The position numbers and the translations under genes are program-made. From Abditibacteriaceae bacterium (lineage in GTDB: Bacteria > Armatimonadota > Abditibacteriia > Abditibacteriales > Abditibacteriaceae): a DNA stretch of 55,735 bases. The stretch's first letter is position 1. Every line of letters starts with the position of its first letter. Location of the stretch: NCBI GenBank assembly GCA_019239895.1, contig JAFAZH010000044.1, positions 1 to 55,735 on the forward strand. Direction: 5' to 3'. The notes below the pieces were generated by a model. It did not search any database and was not told the origin of the DNA. It saw nothing but the letters and a program-made list of their open reading frames with translations. This document shows positions 8,293 through 17,462 of this stretch, piece by piece.

Positions 8293-10236
8293 TCAAGGCG
8301 ATTCCAGGAGTTCCAGGCGCACGTCGTCCAGGCGCAGGCTCACCGTGGGCTTCGATTCCAGATCGCCTTTTTCGATAGCCAACTGGCCGCCTGCGGTGTC
8401 TGGTGAGGTCTCCACAAAACCACTCAGTTGCTGCCAGGTGCCTAGCTGTTGTAAGTTGTAGGGATTGGTGCCAAAGTTAGCAATCCACTTGTGCTGCCCA
8501 TCCGTTAGCCCAACTTTCAGGTAAGGCGCTTTGTTGGCTGGCGCTATGCTGTCAACCTTCATCCAGCACGACAGGCGATAGCGGCTGGCGGGTAGCAGCG
8601 GTGTCTTGAGGTCGCACTGCGCATAGCCCCAGGCATTACCTGGCTGCGTGCCCGTTACCAGAAGCGAGTTCTTGCCACTGTGCGCGGGGGTCTCAACGCG
8701 CACCGTCATACCGGGAGCGGCATCCCACCCGCCCGGCCCGGTTTCAAAGTTCTCTTCGTACACGATGGGGTTTAGAGCCTGCGACTTTTCCGCCGCGATC
8801 TGGCCCACCTCATAGGAGCCTGCGGGATCGGCCCCGCCAATCCCCAACTGAATCTTGAGGCCCGGCTCTTCTGGCTTCACCATAGCGACTCTCAAATGAT
8901 ACCTGCCGGGCTGCACTGCTAACGGCACCGCAACCACATTGTGCAGCGTCACGGTTTCGCCTGGCCACCACAGCGTCGTCGGGGGATCAGGATAGACAAG
9001 CTGCTCGGCTACGCTCTGACCTTGCTCATTGAGTAGTGTCCAGCGCAGCGCATAAGAATCATAGCAAGGCGCGACTCCGGTGTTCTTCCAGGTGCTTTCC
9101 AGCAGCAAACGGCCCGACGTAACGCCCCCCACACGTAACGTTTGGTTACACCGCAACTGACTGAGCACAAAGCGAAAACCGATGCGGCGGGCGGCATCCG
9201 TCACCGCTGCCCGGACTTCGGCGGGCGGGTGCTGTAATTCGCGGTAACCCATCAGATTGATGTGCAGGTAGCTGATCGGGTCTTCCAATCCTTTGTCAAA
9301 CGTCTCACGCACTCCCCAGCCCTTCTGCTGCATCTCTTTGTAGTCGCTGAACAACTCATAGTTGCAGATCACGCCGCGTCGCGCATAGGGCTGGTAAAAG
9401 CGTTTGCCGACATTGGCACTGGGGCCGGACGGGTTCAGGCCATCCTGCCGGAAGTGCAGGCCACGTAGCGCTGCATAATCGTTAATCGCAGCGTAGCTAC
9501 CGACATTGAGAAAAACGCGGGTATGAGGGAAGGCGCGAGCAAAGGCGTCAATGATGCGGCGGTAGGCCGCGATGTATTTGGTTTCGGTGTAGCCCGTCTG
9601 TTGCAGTTGCGCTGGCGTCCAGCGCGAGAGATGCATCTCGCCCCATTCGCCGATGCTGCCGATGTCAATGAACTCCAAGCCGGGGCGACCATCAAGATAT
9701 TTGCCTAAGTCAGCGATAAAACGTTCTTGAATGGCAAGATATTTCTCATCCCAGAAGACTGGCACAATCTGCTCGTCCACATAAACGCCCTTTTGCCGCA
9801 CACTGGGCACGCCTTGAGCAAAGACCCACGACGGCGTCACGAACTTGCGCTGCGAGTGCATGTTAGAGGACATGAAACGAAACGCGACGCGCTTACCCCA
9901 CTGCTTCACCCAAAGGTCGAAGATAGGCTTGAAATACTCGTCAAATTTATATTGTCCCTGGGCGTCCGGTTCCAGGAGCGCCCAATCATCGCGGAAGTAT
10001 CCGATGTTAAGCAGCTTTGAGAACCAGGCATCTGGTGGCATATCAGCCGGATTGCGCGTGCCAAAAAGATAAAGGCCCATCCCCGGATTGACCAGTGGCT
10101 CATTACTTAAGGGCGGCACGATCTCTTGCAACTTCAGCAAGGGTGGCACCTGAGATGGCGTCTGAGTTTGTGCTGGCATGGAAGCGGTGAGGAGGCAAAC
10201 CAATAGCAGCACCCCGCACACATGAATTCTTACCAT
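8293..10236 (-). CDS. secreted DUF4832-type glycosidase-like protein with C-terminal CBM-like domain
   Basis: This 647-residue protein starts with a signal peptide (VCGVLLLVCLLTASMPAQ). It continues with EPLVNPGMGLYLFG, the pattern at the start of DUF4832/GH-A-like barrels. The segment IDIGSIGEWGEMHLSRW carries candidate catalytic Glu residues. A beta-sandwich follows (about 340-470), then a C-terminal carbohydrate-binding-like module beginning YEENFETGPGGW and ending LDDVRLELL. Proteins of this kind are thought to act on plant or bacterial polysaccharides in the periplasm or outside the cell. The start ATG sits behind AGAGGAGG. The gene converges on the sialidase. Substrate unknown. Confidence 0.7.
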   Translation of the reverse strand: MVRIHVCGVLLLVCLLTASMPAQTQTPSQVPPLLKLQEIVPPLSNEPLVNPGMGLYLFGTRNPADMPPDAWFSKLLNIGYFRDDWALLEPDAQGQYKFDEYFKPIFDLWVKQWGKRVAFRFMSSNMHSQRKFVTPSWVFAQGVPSVRQKGVYVDEQIVPVFWDEKYLAIQERFIADLGKYLDGRPGLEFIDIGSIGEWGEMHLSRWTPAQLQQTGYTETKYIAAYRRIIDAFARAFPHTRVFLNVGSYAAINDYAALRGLHFRQDGLNPSGPSANVGKRFYQPYARRGVICNYELFSDYKEMQQKGWGVRETFDKGLEDPISYLHINLMGYRELQHPPAEVRAAVTDAARRIGFRFVLSQLRCNQTLRVGGVTSGRLLLESTWKNTGVAPCYDSYALRWTLLNEQGQSVAEQLVYPDPPTTLWWPGETVTLHNVVAVPLAVQPGRYHLRVAMVKPEEPGLKIQLGIGGADPAGSYEVGQIAAEKSQALNPIVYEENFETGPGGWDAAPGMTVRVETPAHSGKNSLLVTGTQPGNAWGYAQCDLKTPLLPASRYRLSCWMKVDSIAPANKAPYLKVGLTDGQHKWIANFGTNPYNLQQLGTWQQLSGFVETSPDTAGGQLAIEKGDLESKPTVSLRLDDVRLELLESP

Positions 10237-10456
10237 CTAACCTCCTCTAATTCAGGTCTCAAGTGTACTGTAGGCAAACCTGCCAAGAAGAGCTGCCTGG
10301 TGTAATCTTAATTTTGACCGGGGGTTCAGAAAACTTTATTCCAGAGCTACCGCACAACAGATGTGGCAGGCAGGATGATTACCCATGCGGCAGGCATAAT
10401 TTCGGCAAGAAGTATGAGATGAAAAGAGCGGCTAACATGATGGCCTGGCGCTGGTA

Positions 10457-10639
10457 TTGGCTAGGCATCTCGTAGATACCGTCTGGTGTATTATTCCTGC
10501 TTATTTCGTTATGGTCTTGGCAGTGGGAGGGTATCGGAGCTGTCAGGTCTGGCGACAGCAAGAGAATCTCAAACACCAACAAGCCTATAGCATCACAGTA
10601 GAAGAATCCGACAGTGGCGGCTATCAGGTGGTGGAGTAG
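10457..10639 (+). CDS. small single-span membrane protein with SITVE C-terminal motif
   Basis: A TTG start at 10457 gives 60 residues; an in-frame ATG at 10511 would give 42. There is one hydrophobic segment (IIPAYFVMVLAVGG) followed by a charged tail ending SITVEESDSGGYQVVE. The same tail (SITVEVSDSGGYQMVE) ends a small frame at 19349-19495, and the next gene here ends HSVTVEVD. The conserved C-terminus in separate copies argues that this is real coding sequence of a paralogous family. Function unknown. It is the first of three tandem small membrane genes, with only 6 bp before the next. Confidence 0.5.
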   Translation: MARHLVDTVWCIIPAYFVMVLAVGGYRSCQVWRQQENLKHQQAYSITVEESDSGGYQVVE

Positions 10640-10645
10640 AGAGGA

Positions 10646-10813
10646 ATGCTTATTTTTTTCGTCGGTCTGGCTTTTGAATTCTCGCTATTCTGTGGTGTTA
10701 TTCATCTGGCTGTGTTCTATGGCACCAAATGGTTTGAGAACCGCGTTATACAAAGACGTGCTGTTAAAGCCCAAGAGATAGAACAGCACAGCGTCACAGT
10801 GGAAGTGGATTAG
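10646..10813 (+). CDS. small membrane protein (55 aa)
   Basis: The ATG at 10646 follows GAGAGG and begins 6 bp after the preceding small gene. The product MLIFFVGLAFEFSLFCGVIH continues with one or two hydrophobic stretches, then a basic segment (ENRVIQRRAVK) and a tail EIEQHSVTVEVD. The tail echoes the SITVE motif of its neighbour. It is probably an inner-membrane protein with a cytoplasmic tail. No family recognised. Confidence 0.5.
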   Translation: MLIFFVGLAFEFSLFCGVIHLAVFYGTKWFENRVIQRRAVKAQEIEQHSVTVEVD

Positions 10814-10858
10814 AGTGATAGAGCATAATTCCACCTAACAGGCTTTAAAGGCGAGACA

Positions 10859-11218
10859 GTGATAATTGTGGAGCAGGCACTTAATTTATTTTTTGGGAGT
10901 TGGTTTGGCGGATGGTCATATGTCATTATGCCACTTGCTGTGTTTCTCATCTCGCTTTACTGCTTGCGGCGTAAACACGTGATTATCTGCGTTGTCTCAG
11001 CATTGCTCTTCTCAGCTTCCGCGCGTATCTTCTTCCTTAGCACTGAATGTGCTTGGGTATTTCGAGATGGTTTAGGGCCAGACGCAGTGACAAGTCACGG
11101 GCAGATCGCAGTTTCGCGTTTCGCGGAAGAACTTCCGGCCCTGGTCACAATCTGTATGGTCATCTGCGGACTCGGTTTCATCATAGGTGGCATAGAAAGG
11201 AAACAGTCTCAGAGGTAA
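10859..11218 (+). CDS. small multi-span membrane protein (119 aa)
   Basis: Starts at GTG 10859 behind AAAGGCGAG. There are three hydrophobic segments: about 14-34 (GGWSYVIMPLAVFLISLYCL), 40-58 (HVIICVVSALLFSASARIFF) and 92-110 (ALVTICMVICGLGFIIGG). A polar loop lies between the last two. The protein ends ERKQSQR. It is the third of a tandem set of small membrane genes, presumably one transcript. No family recognised and no enzyme motif visible. Confidence 0.6.
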   Translation: MIIVEQALNLFFGSWFGGWSYVIMPLAVFLISLYCLRRKHVIICVVSALLFSASARIFFLSTECAWVFRDGLGPDAVTSHGQIAVSRFAEELPALVTICMVICGLGFIIGGIERKQSQR

Positions 11219-11230
11219 ATAGCCGCCTCT

Positions 11231-11270
11231 CTCACCTACTCCCTTAGCCCCGTCTGACAGCACCCTGCCA
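11231..11270. repeat. dispersed 40-bp repeat, copy 1
   Basis: This stretch aligns without gaps to 19281-19320 at roughly three quarters identity. The shared core is TCTGACAGCA, preceded by a CTCAC-plus-pyrimidine-rich tract. On the minus strand both copies read MLSDG..GVGER. Both lie near members of the SITVE small-protein family, so the repeat probably belongs to the same duplicated unit. Confidence 0.55.
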
Positions 11271-11273
11271 TAA

Positions 11274-12015
11274 TTACGTACTGCGTGGTAGTGCCGTCCT
11301 GCGTCCTGATCGTGCGCTCTGGCGCGTCAGGGAGGAGAGAGCAAATTTTATCCCGACCCGTTCGCCGTTGATGAATAGGTAAGGCGGGAGCGCTGGATTT
11401 TTCCTAAGCCTACGAGCGTAATTCGTTATTGCCTGATTGCGTTGTTCTTGTGAGCGCACTTTCTGGCCGTTTATAGATGAAGTTGTAAATCCATTAACAA
11501 CGCATTGGGGAGTCCAATCGTTGCGTATCTATCATCCGGGTACAGGCGGGGCGGAATAATTGCATGGCTGCCTACTATAAAGCTATCGGCGCGGCCACTA
11601 CGCTGACGGCCTGGACACCTACCCAAGGGCAATGCTTTGAGAAAGAGAGGACGCTTGTCCTGTCCCAAAAAGGGGCCATTGAGGAAGAACAAATCGTCGT
11701 TTTGTAACCTGGTCGAAAGAAATAGCTGTGAATGGGTGGCATTAGCCGGAATCTGGTGGGTGATAGATACCTGGCCGCCGTCGGGAATGTTGGTGAAGTA
11801 ATGTTTAGTTTTAGCCGCCGCAAAATCAAACTTAATAGCGGGGAACAGGTTGGGAGCAGACTCCATGTCAAGTCTCAGTTTTTTATGGTTTGCCCCGACT
11901 GGTTCACGATGATTAAGTGATTGGGAACATTGCGCGCTGCCGTCAACCGCCAGGTCACTAAGGGTATCAGCAAGGTAATGGCAAACATAGCCAGAACTTG
12001 AGTTTTAATCTTCAT
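11274..12015 (-). pseudogene. membrane-anchored protein gene with frame breaks, possibly frameshifted
   Basis: The minus-strand ATG at 12015 follows a GGTAGG-like site. It starts MKIKTQVLAMFAITLLIPLV, a hydrophobic anchor, and stops at TGA 11875-11877 after 46 codons. The stop directly follows the heptamer A AAA AAC. A -1 shift there opens the frame that runs to 11471 (LRLDMESAPNLFPAIKF, then NIPDGGQVSITHQI). A second -1 shift near 11500 opens a third frame (DWTPQCVVNGFTTSSINGQK) ending at 11274. Two losses of one base make a decaying gene the simplest reading. The first site could instead be a true -1 frameshift signal. The VVNG segment faintly recalls DUF1223 proteins; family uncertain. Confidence 0.45.
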
Positions 12016-12248
12016 GGTAGCCTACCATTATAAACCATTCCTGCCCTTGTGTGCCACGCTACCCCTACCCCTCACGAATCCACACCCGGAGCCTAATCGC
12101 TTCATTTAGGCGGCAAAGCTCGAACCTGGGGGTAAAATAAAGAGCTTGATAGAGACGTCTCTACCAGGCTCACGCTTAACCTACCTGCCAGATAAATAGG
12201 TAAGACTATGATGTAATAAAAGATAGCACACAAGGAGGAGCCTTTCGT
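12016..12248. other. intergenic region with a 12-bp palindrome
   Basis: This 233-bp gap separates the divergent membrane-protein pseudogene and the small secreted-protein gene. It contains the perfect palindrome AGAGACGTCTCT at 12151-12162, a plausible dimeric operator or short hairpin. I see no RNA gene and no clear -35/-10 pair. Confidence 0.35.
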
Positions 12249-12740
12249 ATGAGACGATGCGCTTTAATGGTGATCTGGATGGTTGTCCTTTTAGGCGGTA
12301 TCCGTCCCTTATTGGCTGCACCCGCCGAGGTCAGAAATGGCGCTCTTATCTCAGAGATTACAATGCAGAAGATTCCAGGCGGGCCGCGTCGGGCTGACGA
12401 CCCAGAAGACAAAATCGTACTAAACCTGGATGAAGACCGCAGCTCTGCTGATGCTGTGCGTTTCGGCCAATTAGCACAATGGTTAATCAAGAAGGGGTTC
12501 TTTCAACTCAAGGACAAATACTACGATGAGAACGCGCCGGGAGACTGCGGTGGTATTATTCTTAGTGCTGTGCGTGGCGGGCAACGTAAAACCGTTATCA
12601 GCACTTGTGGTGCTGGGGATCAAGAGGTGTTCTGGGAAATCGAGATGGTCATCCGTGGTGTGGCTACCCAAATGCAGAAACAACAACAAGGCCAAAGGGG
12701 GCCAGAGGGGAACCGACATAAAATGGGTGCGGAAAAATAG
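12249..12740 (+). CDS. small secreted protein of unknown function (163 aa)
   Basis: The ATG at 12249 follows AAGGAGGAG, an excellent ribosome site. The product has a signal peptide (MRRCALMVIWMVVLLGG then PLLAAPA). The mature part is about 140 residues with two cysteines (GDCGG and STCGAG) that could form a disulphide. It ends in a Gln-rich, low-complexity tail (QKQQQGQRGPEG). The central pattern (QLAQWLIKKGFFQLKDKYYD, then VISTCGAGDQEVFWEIE) is a mixed alpha/beta domain I cannot place. Translation signals are strong, so it is surely a gene; its role is unknown. Confidence 0.7.
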   Translation: MRRCALMVIWMVVLLGGIRPLLAAPAEVRNGALISEITMQKIPGGPRRADDPEDKIVLNLDEDRSSADAVRFGQLAQWLIKKGFFQLKDKYYDENAPGDCGGIILSAVRGGQRKTVISTCGAGDQEVFWEIEMVIRGVATQMQKQQQGQRGPEGNRHKMGAEK

Positions 12741-12898
12741 AGGTTATCAACCCAGGCACTCAGGTGAAGTGTTGGCTTCTGAGTTTCAAGGAAATCAACT
12801 GAGTTTTAAGGAAATCAACCGCAGAATTCCGCAACCAACGCCCCACAGCCCCAATTAAAGACTTCTCAATAATTAAAAGTCGTAGGTTACAATATCTC

Positions 12899-14893
12899 TC
12901 AAGCTGGCCAGAAGGGAATCTGCGTGCCGGAGAAGAATCCCACAATCATCCAAAAAACCATCGCGCTGACATTGCCCAAAACCAGCCCCATCATAAAGGG
13001 CCGCACCCTAATGTAAGTATCCCCGCCACCGAACTTCATCAGTAGGCTTTTGATCAGCCAGCCGAGGAAAAAGCTGAACCATAATCGCTTCAGCCCATAA
13101 CCGGGGGCAATCAGAAAACCAGCGGGGTGCAAAGGAAACCACACCAGACGGCTGCGTGCGAGGGTTAGCAGAACCACCAGTAGTCCACCCAGCCCCATCC
13201 AAAACAGGTTATTTATATCCACGCCCGGCTGCGTCTTAATGGCGAAGGCCGCGCCAGTGAGGACGCCTTGCGCCATCGTATAGAACTTGTAGCCGCCCAA
13301 GGCGCCATTGACGTAAAAGGTGCGGAGCGAGACTACAATCGTCAAAAGATGCGCCACCACAATCGCGGCTGCTGCGGCACCCAGCAGCCGCCGTAATGCA
13401 GCACCCTCTATTTGCATGTCCTGAGCAAGCTTCATCGTGTGCAAAAAACAGGGTAGCACATGAGTCCGGGTATCGCGCATTAAAACCGCTTGCAAGAAAG
13501 ATAGTTTAGCCACCGCGTCAGCACCAATAATAGCCGAACCACAGAGGCCAGTCGTCATCCACTCCAGAGGCGAAAAGGTGAGTTGTGAAAACGAAAATCC
13601 CGCCTCAATCACAATGCGCGTGAGCACAATGCTGGCAGTGAGATATATGGTGAGAAAAAGCACCACGCTCAGCACGTTAATGCCCGCGAACAGGCACCAG
13701 GTTATCAGCGCAGAGAGGGAAAGCAGGAACCCGCAGGCGACAAAACGTGGCGAGAAAGGTTCGCCCTCTTGGGTGCGATTGGCACCCACGGCTTCCCTCA
13801 CCAGGCGTAACAGGGAGTGGCGTGCTGCCCAAAGCACCAACACCAATACGGCGACCCAACCCCCTAAACTTTGAAAGGTGATAAAGGTCGGCTGGCCCTG
13901 ATAGGTATCTTTCGAGAGTGCCATTGCTGGAAAACCCATCATCTCCGCCACGATTAGCTCCCCCTTCTGAAAGAGAAAGAAAAACCAGAGTGAAAAGGCC
14001 ACATCGAGGGTGAGCAGATACGTTAATCCAATAGCTCCTAAATGCAATTCCGCATTAATGCTGCCCATCGCGCTCCACGGCTTTTCGGTGAAAGTAATGC
14101 CAATGGGGTCTTGCACGGGAGGCGTAGGCCATTCGGGATAGTGGGCATTCATGCCCTTGAGAAAATACACCCCGGCAGCCAAGGCAAATCCCAGCCACAT
14201 GGAGCGGTTGCTCCAGAAGGGCGACTGGGAGACCGAACCAACATCTTCCACCATCTGCAAGGGCAACTGCACTAAAGGAAACGCCAGGGCTTCATGCTCA
14301 ATCCACTGCCGTCGAAACATGAGCGCCACAAAGAACAACATGGCGTAAGCCAAGAGTAGAAAAATGCTCCAGGCCACCAGCATCATGCCCCAGGCGTGCC
14401 AGGGAATCTGGCTCACCTTGAGACCACCCACGAACAAGCGGTCTACGACTTGTTTCTGATAGGTGTGGCCATCCCACCCTGGGGCAAACCAGGTCGGCAC
14501 ATGGGCATAGAAGAGATCGGCCCAACGGTTCTCACGGGACGCAAAATAAAAGAGAGTCGGTCCAATGAGGATAAAGAAGTTATATGTGCCAGGAGATGAA
14601 ACCAGGGCTGCAAACAGTAGCATCACATAAATCGTCACCAGCTCGACAGCCGAAAGTGGGGAGAGGCACGTCAGCTTGCTCGATACAGCAAGCGAAGCGG
14701 ATCGCAGCGGGGCATTGACGAGAATGATTAAAAGCAGTAGGGCGAAAACGGCACCGAATGGCATCTGCACCCCGCCCAGAAAATGCACGTTATAGACTGT
14801 CGCAATCCAGCAATTGAGCCAGGCCAGGCCGCACGACAAAAGCAAGCCCACGCCAAAGGCTCGCCCCGTGACGGCATTGGGAGCACCTTCCAC
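12899..14893 (-). CDS. large polytopic membrane protein, DUF6785/DUF6784-like
   Basis: About 664 residues with at least 14 hydrophobic segments from start to end. It resembles the DUF6785/DUF6784 membrane proteins common in Armatimonadota and Planctomycetota, which have a transporter-like layout; substrate unknown. The nominal start is GTG 14893, without a good ribosome site. The frame stays open upstream to the TAG stop (15005-15007) of the heparinase gene, in the same frame, and those 37 codons contain no ATG, GTG or TTG. Translation may restart at a rare codon or depend on coupling to the upstream gene. Pairing with a heparinase-type lyase suggests uptake of oligosaccharide products. Confidence 0.75.
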   Translation of the reverse strand: MEGAPNAVTGRAFGVGLLLSCGLAWLNCWIATVYNVHFLGGVQMPFGAVFALLLLIILVNAPLRSASLAVSSKLTCLSPLSAVELVTIYVMLLFAALVSSPGTYNFFILIGPTLFYFASRENRWADLFYAHVPTWFAPGWDGHTYQKQVVDRLFVGGLKVSQIPWHAWGMMLVAWSIFLLLAYAMLFFVALMFRRQWIEHEALAFPLVQLPLQMVEDVGSVSQSPFWSNRSMWLGFALAAGVYFLKGMNAHYPEWPTPPVQDPIGITFTEKPWSAMGSINAELHLGAIGLTYLLTLDVAFSLWFFFLFQKGELIVAEMMGFPAMALSKDTYQGQPTFITFQSLGGWVAVLVLVLWAARHSLLRLVREAVGANRTQEGEPFSPRFVACGFLLSLSALITWCLFAGINVLSVVLFLTIYLTASIVLTRIVIEAGFSFSQLTFSPLEWMTTGLCGSAIIGADAVAKLSFLQAVLMRDTRTHVLPCFLHTMKLAQDMQIEGAALRRLLGAAAAAIVVAHLLTIVVSLRTFYVNGALGGYKFYTMAQGVLTGAAFAIKTQPGVDINNLFWMGLGGLLVVLLTLARSRLVWFPLHPAGFLIAPGYGLKRLWFSFFLGWLIKSLLMKFGGGDTYIRVRPFMMGLVLGNVSAMVFWMIVGFFSGTQIPFWPA

Positions 14894-15004
14894 CTGAGCT
14901 TGAGGCTGGGAACTGCGTGCTTTGACTTCCTGGCCTAAAGTCGTTTTATGCGGCAGTTCAACAACGGGTTCTACTGTTGTCCCCCTGTGGATGAGAGCCT
15001 GTAA

Positions 15005-17329
15005 CTACTTTCCTCTTATGAAGGTGCCGTCTGCGTTAACTGCGGTGGGCGCATTAACTACCCTGTGCCCATCAATGGCAAGCTGCGTTGCCTGCGTTGC
15101 TGACCAGGCAACTAGTTGCCCTTTGCTATAACGTATGAGGGCAGCAGACCCCATAAATTGAAACTTATCATCTTGGATTGCGGTTCCAGGTGCGCCCAAC
15201 AGGATATGGTCTGTGCCCTCTGGATGCTCAACGACAAAATGGGCTGTGCGCTCTGCTGGCCCCACACGGTTAAACTGCACTTTGGGTGGTTGATCTGTAA
15301 AGGGATAGAGCAAAACGCCGAAAGTGGCCGTCGTTGCAGGCTGCACGGTAGCATCAAAGGCCAGCCAGGGAATTTGGGCATAATCTTGACTGAACCTCTT
15401 GATACCTCGCACCGAAGCCCACCCTTGGCCAGTGCGTGTCTGCCACTCTAGTGAAGAGGGTAAAACAAGCAGACCTGGCTCTCCAGCCACACCAAATCCT
15501 GCACAAGTCGACATGAGCGGTAAAGGTGAATGAAGATACCAGGCGAGCTTACGCCCTGTTGCACCCGGCTTGGCATCAATCACATCATAGATCAAAAAGT
15601 AATCGGTGCGCACAAAAATAAAATGCCGCCGTTGGATAATCCCTTGAGCTGCCGCGTAGCCATGCTGGGTCGCCGCAAAGTAATCGAGGTGGGCTGAGGT
15701 GCTCCATATCACGTCCTGCCCCCTTGCTGCCGGGCGATCCAGGTTTTGCTCATCCACCACCAGCATATTGTGCGCGGGCGAGGTCTTATACCAGGTCTTA
15801 TGCAGCGGGTCATCATAGGTGCTCCCGATGCCAGCATCAATCGCCAGCGCCCGACCATAAGCATACATCTCGAAGCTGAGCGAATCAGGATGCGAGTGAC
15901 CCCCACCAGACGGGCCATGATTAATCAGCATATAATGGGCTTGGGGTGTCCAGTCGGAACGCAGAAAAGTAAAGCCCGAATCCGCAAAGTGCATGGAGGT
16001 AGAGTGGGGCATCTCGCCCTCGCCTGCCGTTTTGTTGCCCAGAACATGGCGGGCCACCCAACTCATATCAGGGCGGCGGTAGAGACGTGCCCCATCTAAC
16101 ATCACAGAAGAAGAAAACTGATGGCGCGCACCATCATTAATAGCTGGGATAGTACCATCCGGGGTTAAAGCATAGAGATACCAGTTAAGCGTGCGCTCTA
16201 AAGGTGCTCGCAGGCGCTGTGCTAACGCGGCATATTCGGCGTGTCCATCCAGCAAAAACGCCAGATTGCGCGGGTCGCGGTAAGCGATCATCATATAGCT
16301 GCTGGGCACCCGTTCGGAGTGGCAGCCATCGGAAAAGAAGTCCATCTCCATGTGCTCACGGATACGGTCAACTCCCATGCTTACCCACTGCGCGGCCTCT
16401 TTAAACTCAGGGAGTGTCAGGCCGATGTCCACCAGACCATAGCTGCCCATGATTTGCCAGTTTCCTTTACGGAAGCCTTTGACTAACTGTTCCTGGTAGA
16501 GCCAGCGAGCCGCGCCTAGGACAGTTTTTAGTATGCGCTCATGGGTTTGCAGCGGACGCTGGGTGTAAGGCAAGGTGTAATATTCTAAGAACGTACGATT
16601 GCGCTGTCCTAAGCCCAATTCATAATAAATAACGCTATAGGGCAACTCGCCTTTTACCTGATGCCGTTGCTCATACCACTGATTAAAAAGCTGGTCAAAC
16701 TCCGCCTGATATTTGGGGTCTTGGGTGAGGAGAAAGGCTTCTACTAAGGGATGTGCCCAGCCCCAGTAATGAAAGCCATACTTGCCCGATACCCCATAGT
16801 CAGCGTTAAAGTCCACTACTGGGCCATGTTGAATCGTGACGGTGCCCCAGCCATTAATGTTGTGCTTTAAGACCTGCTCTGCCGCGTTAACAATACCCGC
16901 CTGTGCCCCACGCAGAGAAGCCGCCGCCTCATCGGGTGTGGTATAAACAAACTCCTGCCCGCGCCAATGGCCCCGCCTGACTAGTTGCGGCCAGTAAGCG
17001 GCCCAGGCAGCATACGCCGCCTGGTAATCGGCCCGCGCCACCGCTGTGCCTACTGCCGCTAAATCGGGCCGATTCAGATCAAGAGCCGCGAATAGCTCCT
17101 CATCATTAATGGAGCGAATCTTAGACTCCAAGTAATGGGGGTCTTGGCGCAAGTCCTGTGGTTGATCCGCATCCGCAAGTGGCATTAAATCGGCAGATGG
17201 CGTCAAGCGGTTCGTCAGCAGCATAGCAGCACTGGCTCCTGTGACGCGAAGCAAGGCGCGTCGTGTCCATTGCCCCCTGTGAATTGGAGAAGCCCCGGCA
17301 TCAGCACGTCGGTATGGATGTTCAGCCAT
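15005..17329 (-). CDS. Tat-exported heparinase II/III-like polysaccharide lyase
   Basis: This 774-residue protein has a twin-arginine leader (TRRALLRVTGASAAMLLTN). It has an alpha/alpha-toroid (about 60-420) with NWQIMGSYG and HSERVPSSYMM, then a beta-sheet domain with NHGPSGGGHSHPDSLSFEMY, the His-rich motif of heparinase II/III and alginate lyase families. SPAHNMLVVDEQ is also typical. Such lyases cleave uronic-acid-containing polysaccharides by beta-elimination outside the cytoplasm. The start ATG is at 17329. It is divergent from a DegT aminotransferase across a gap with a perfect inverted repeat, and is followed in the same frame by the DUF6785 membrane protein. Confidence 0.85.
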   Translation of the reverse strand: MAEHPYRRADAGASPIHRGQWTRRALLRVTGASAAMLLTNRLTPSADLMPLADADQPQDLRQDPHYLESKIRSINDEELFAALDLNRPDLAAVGTAVARADYQAAYAAWAAYWPQLVRRGHWRGQEFVYTTPDEAAASLRGAQAGIVNAAEQVLKHNINGWGTVTIQHGPVVDFNADYGVSGKYGFHYWGWAHPLVEAFLLTQDPKYQAEFDQLFNQWYEQRHQVKGELPYSVIYYELGLGQRNRTFLEYYTLPYTQRPLQTHERILKTVLGAARWLYQEQLVKGFRKGNWQIMGSYGLVDIGLTLPEFKEAAQWVSMGVDRIREHMEMDFFSDGCHSERVPSSYMMIAYRDPRNLAFLLDGHAEYAALAQRLRAPLERTLNWYLYALTPDGTIPAINDGARHQFSSSVMLDGARLYRRPDMSWVARHVLGNKTAGEGEMPHSTSMHFADSGFTFLRSDWTPQAHYMLINHGPSGGGHSHPDSLSFEMYAYGRALAIDAGIGSTYDDPLHKTWYKTSPAHNMLVVDEQNLDRPAARGQDVIWSTSAHLDYFAATQHGYAAAQGIIQRRHFIFVRTDYFLIYDVIDAKPGATGRKLAWYLHSPLPLMSTCAGFGVAGEPGLLVLPSSLEWQTRTGQGWASVRGIKRFSQDYAQIPWLAFDATVQPATTATFGVLLYPFTDQPPKVQFNRVGPAERTAHFVVEHPEGTDHILLGAPGTAIQDDKFQFMGSAALIRYSKGQLVAWSATQATQLAIDGHRVVNAPTAVNADGTFIRGK

Positions 17330-17353
17330 GACTCGGTTCCTGAGCTTAACGAT

Positions 17354-17388
17354 ATTCTACCCTACAACCCCGGATTGTAGGGTAGAAT
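17354..17388. promoter_or_regulatory. perfect 14-bp inverted repeat, likely operator
   Basis: ATTCTACCCTACAA (17354-17367) is repeated in inverse at 17375-17388 with a 7-bp spacer CCCCGGA. It lies between the divergent heparinase (start 17329) and DegT (start 17463) genes, so it cannot be an ordinary terminator of either. A dimeric repressor site controlling both directions is the natural reading. Confidence 0.6.
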
Positions 17389-17462
17389 GATGGCAATAGT
17401 ATAATGGTTATCACATTGATCTGACTGCATTAACCTGAGTGCAACCCAGAACAGGAGACAGC

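Noticed and set aside
10263..10475. 70-codon frame before the small membrane genes
   Set aside because: No ribosome site, no pattern in the product, and it overlaps the better supported gene at 10457.
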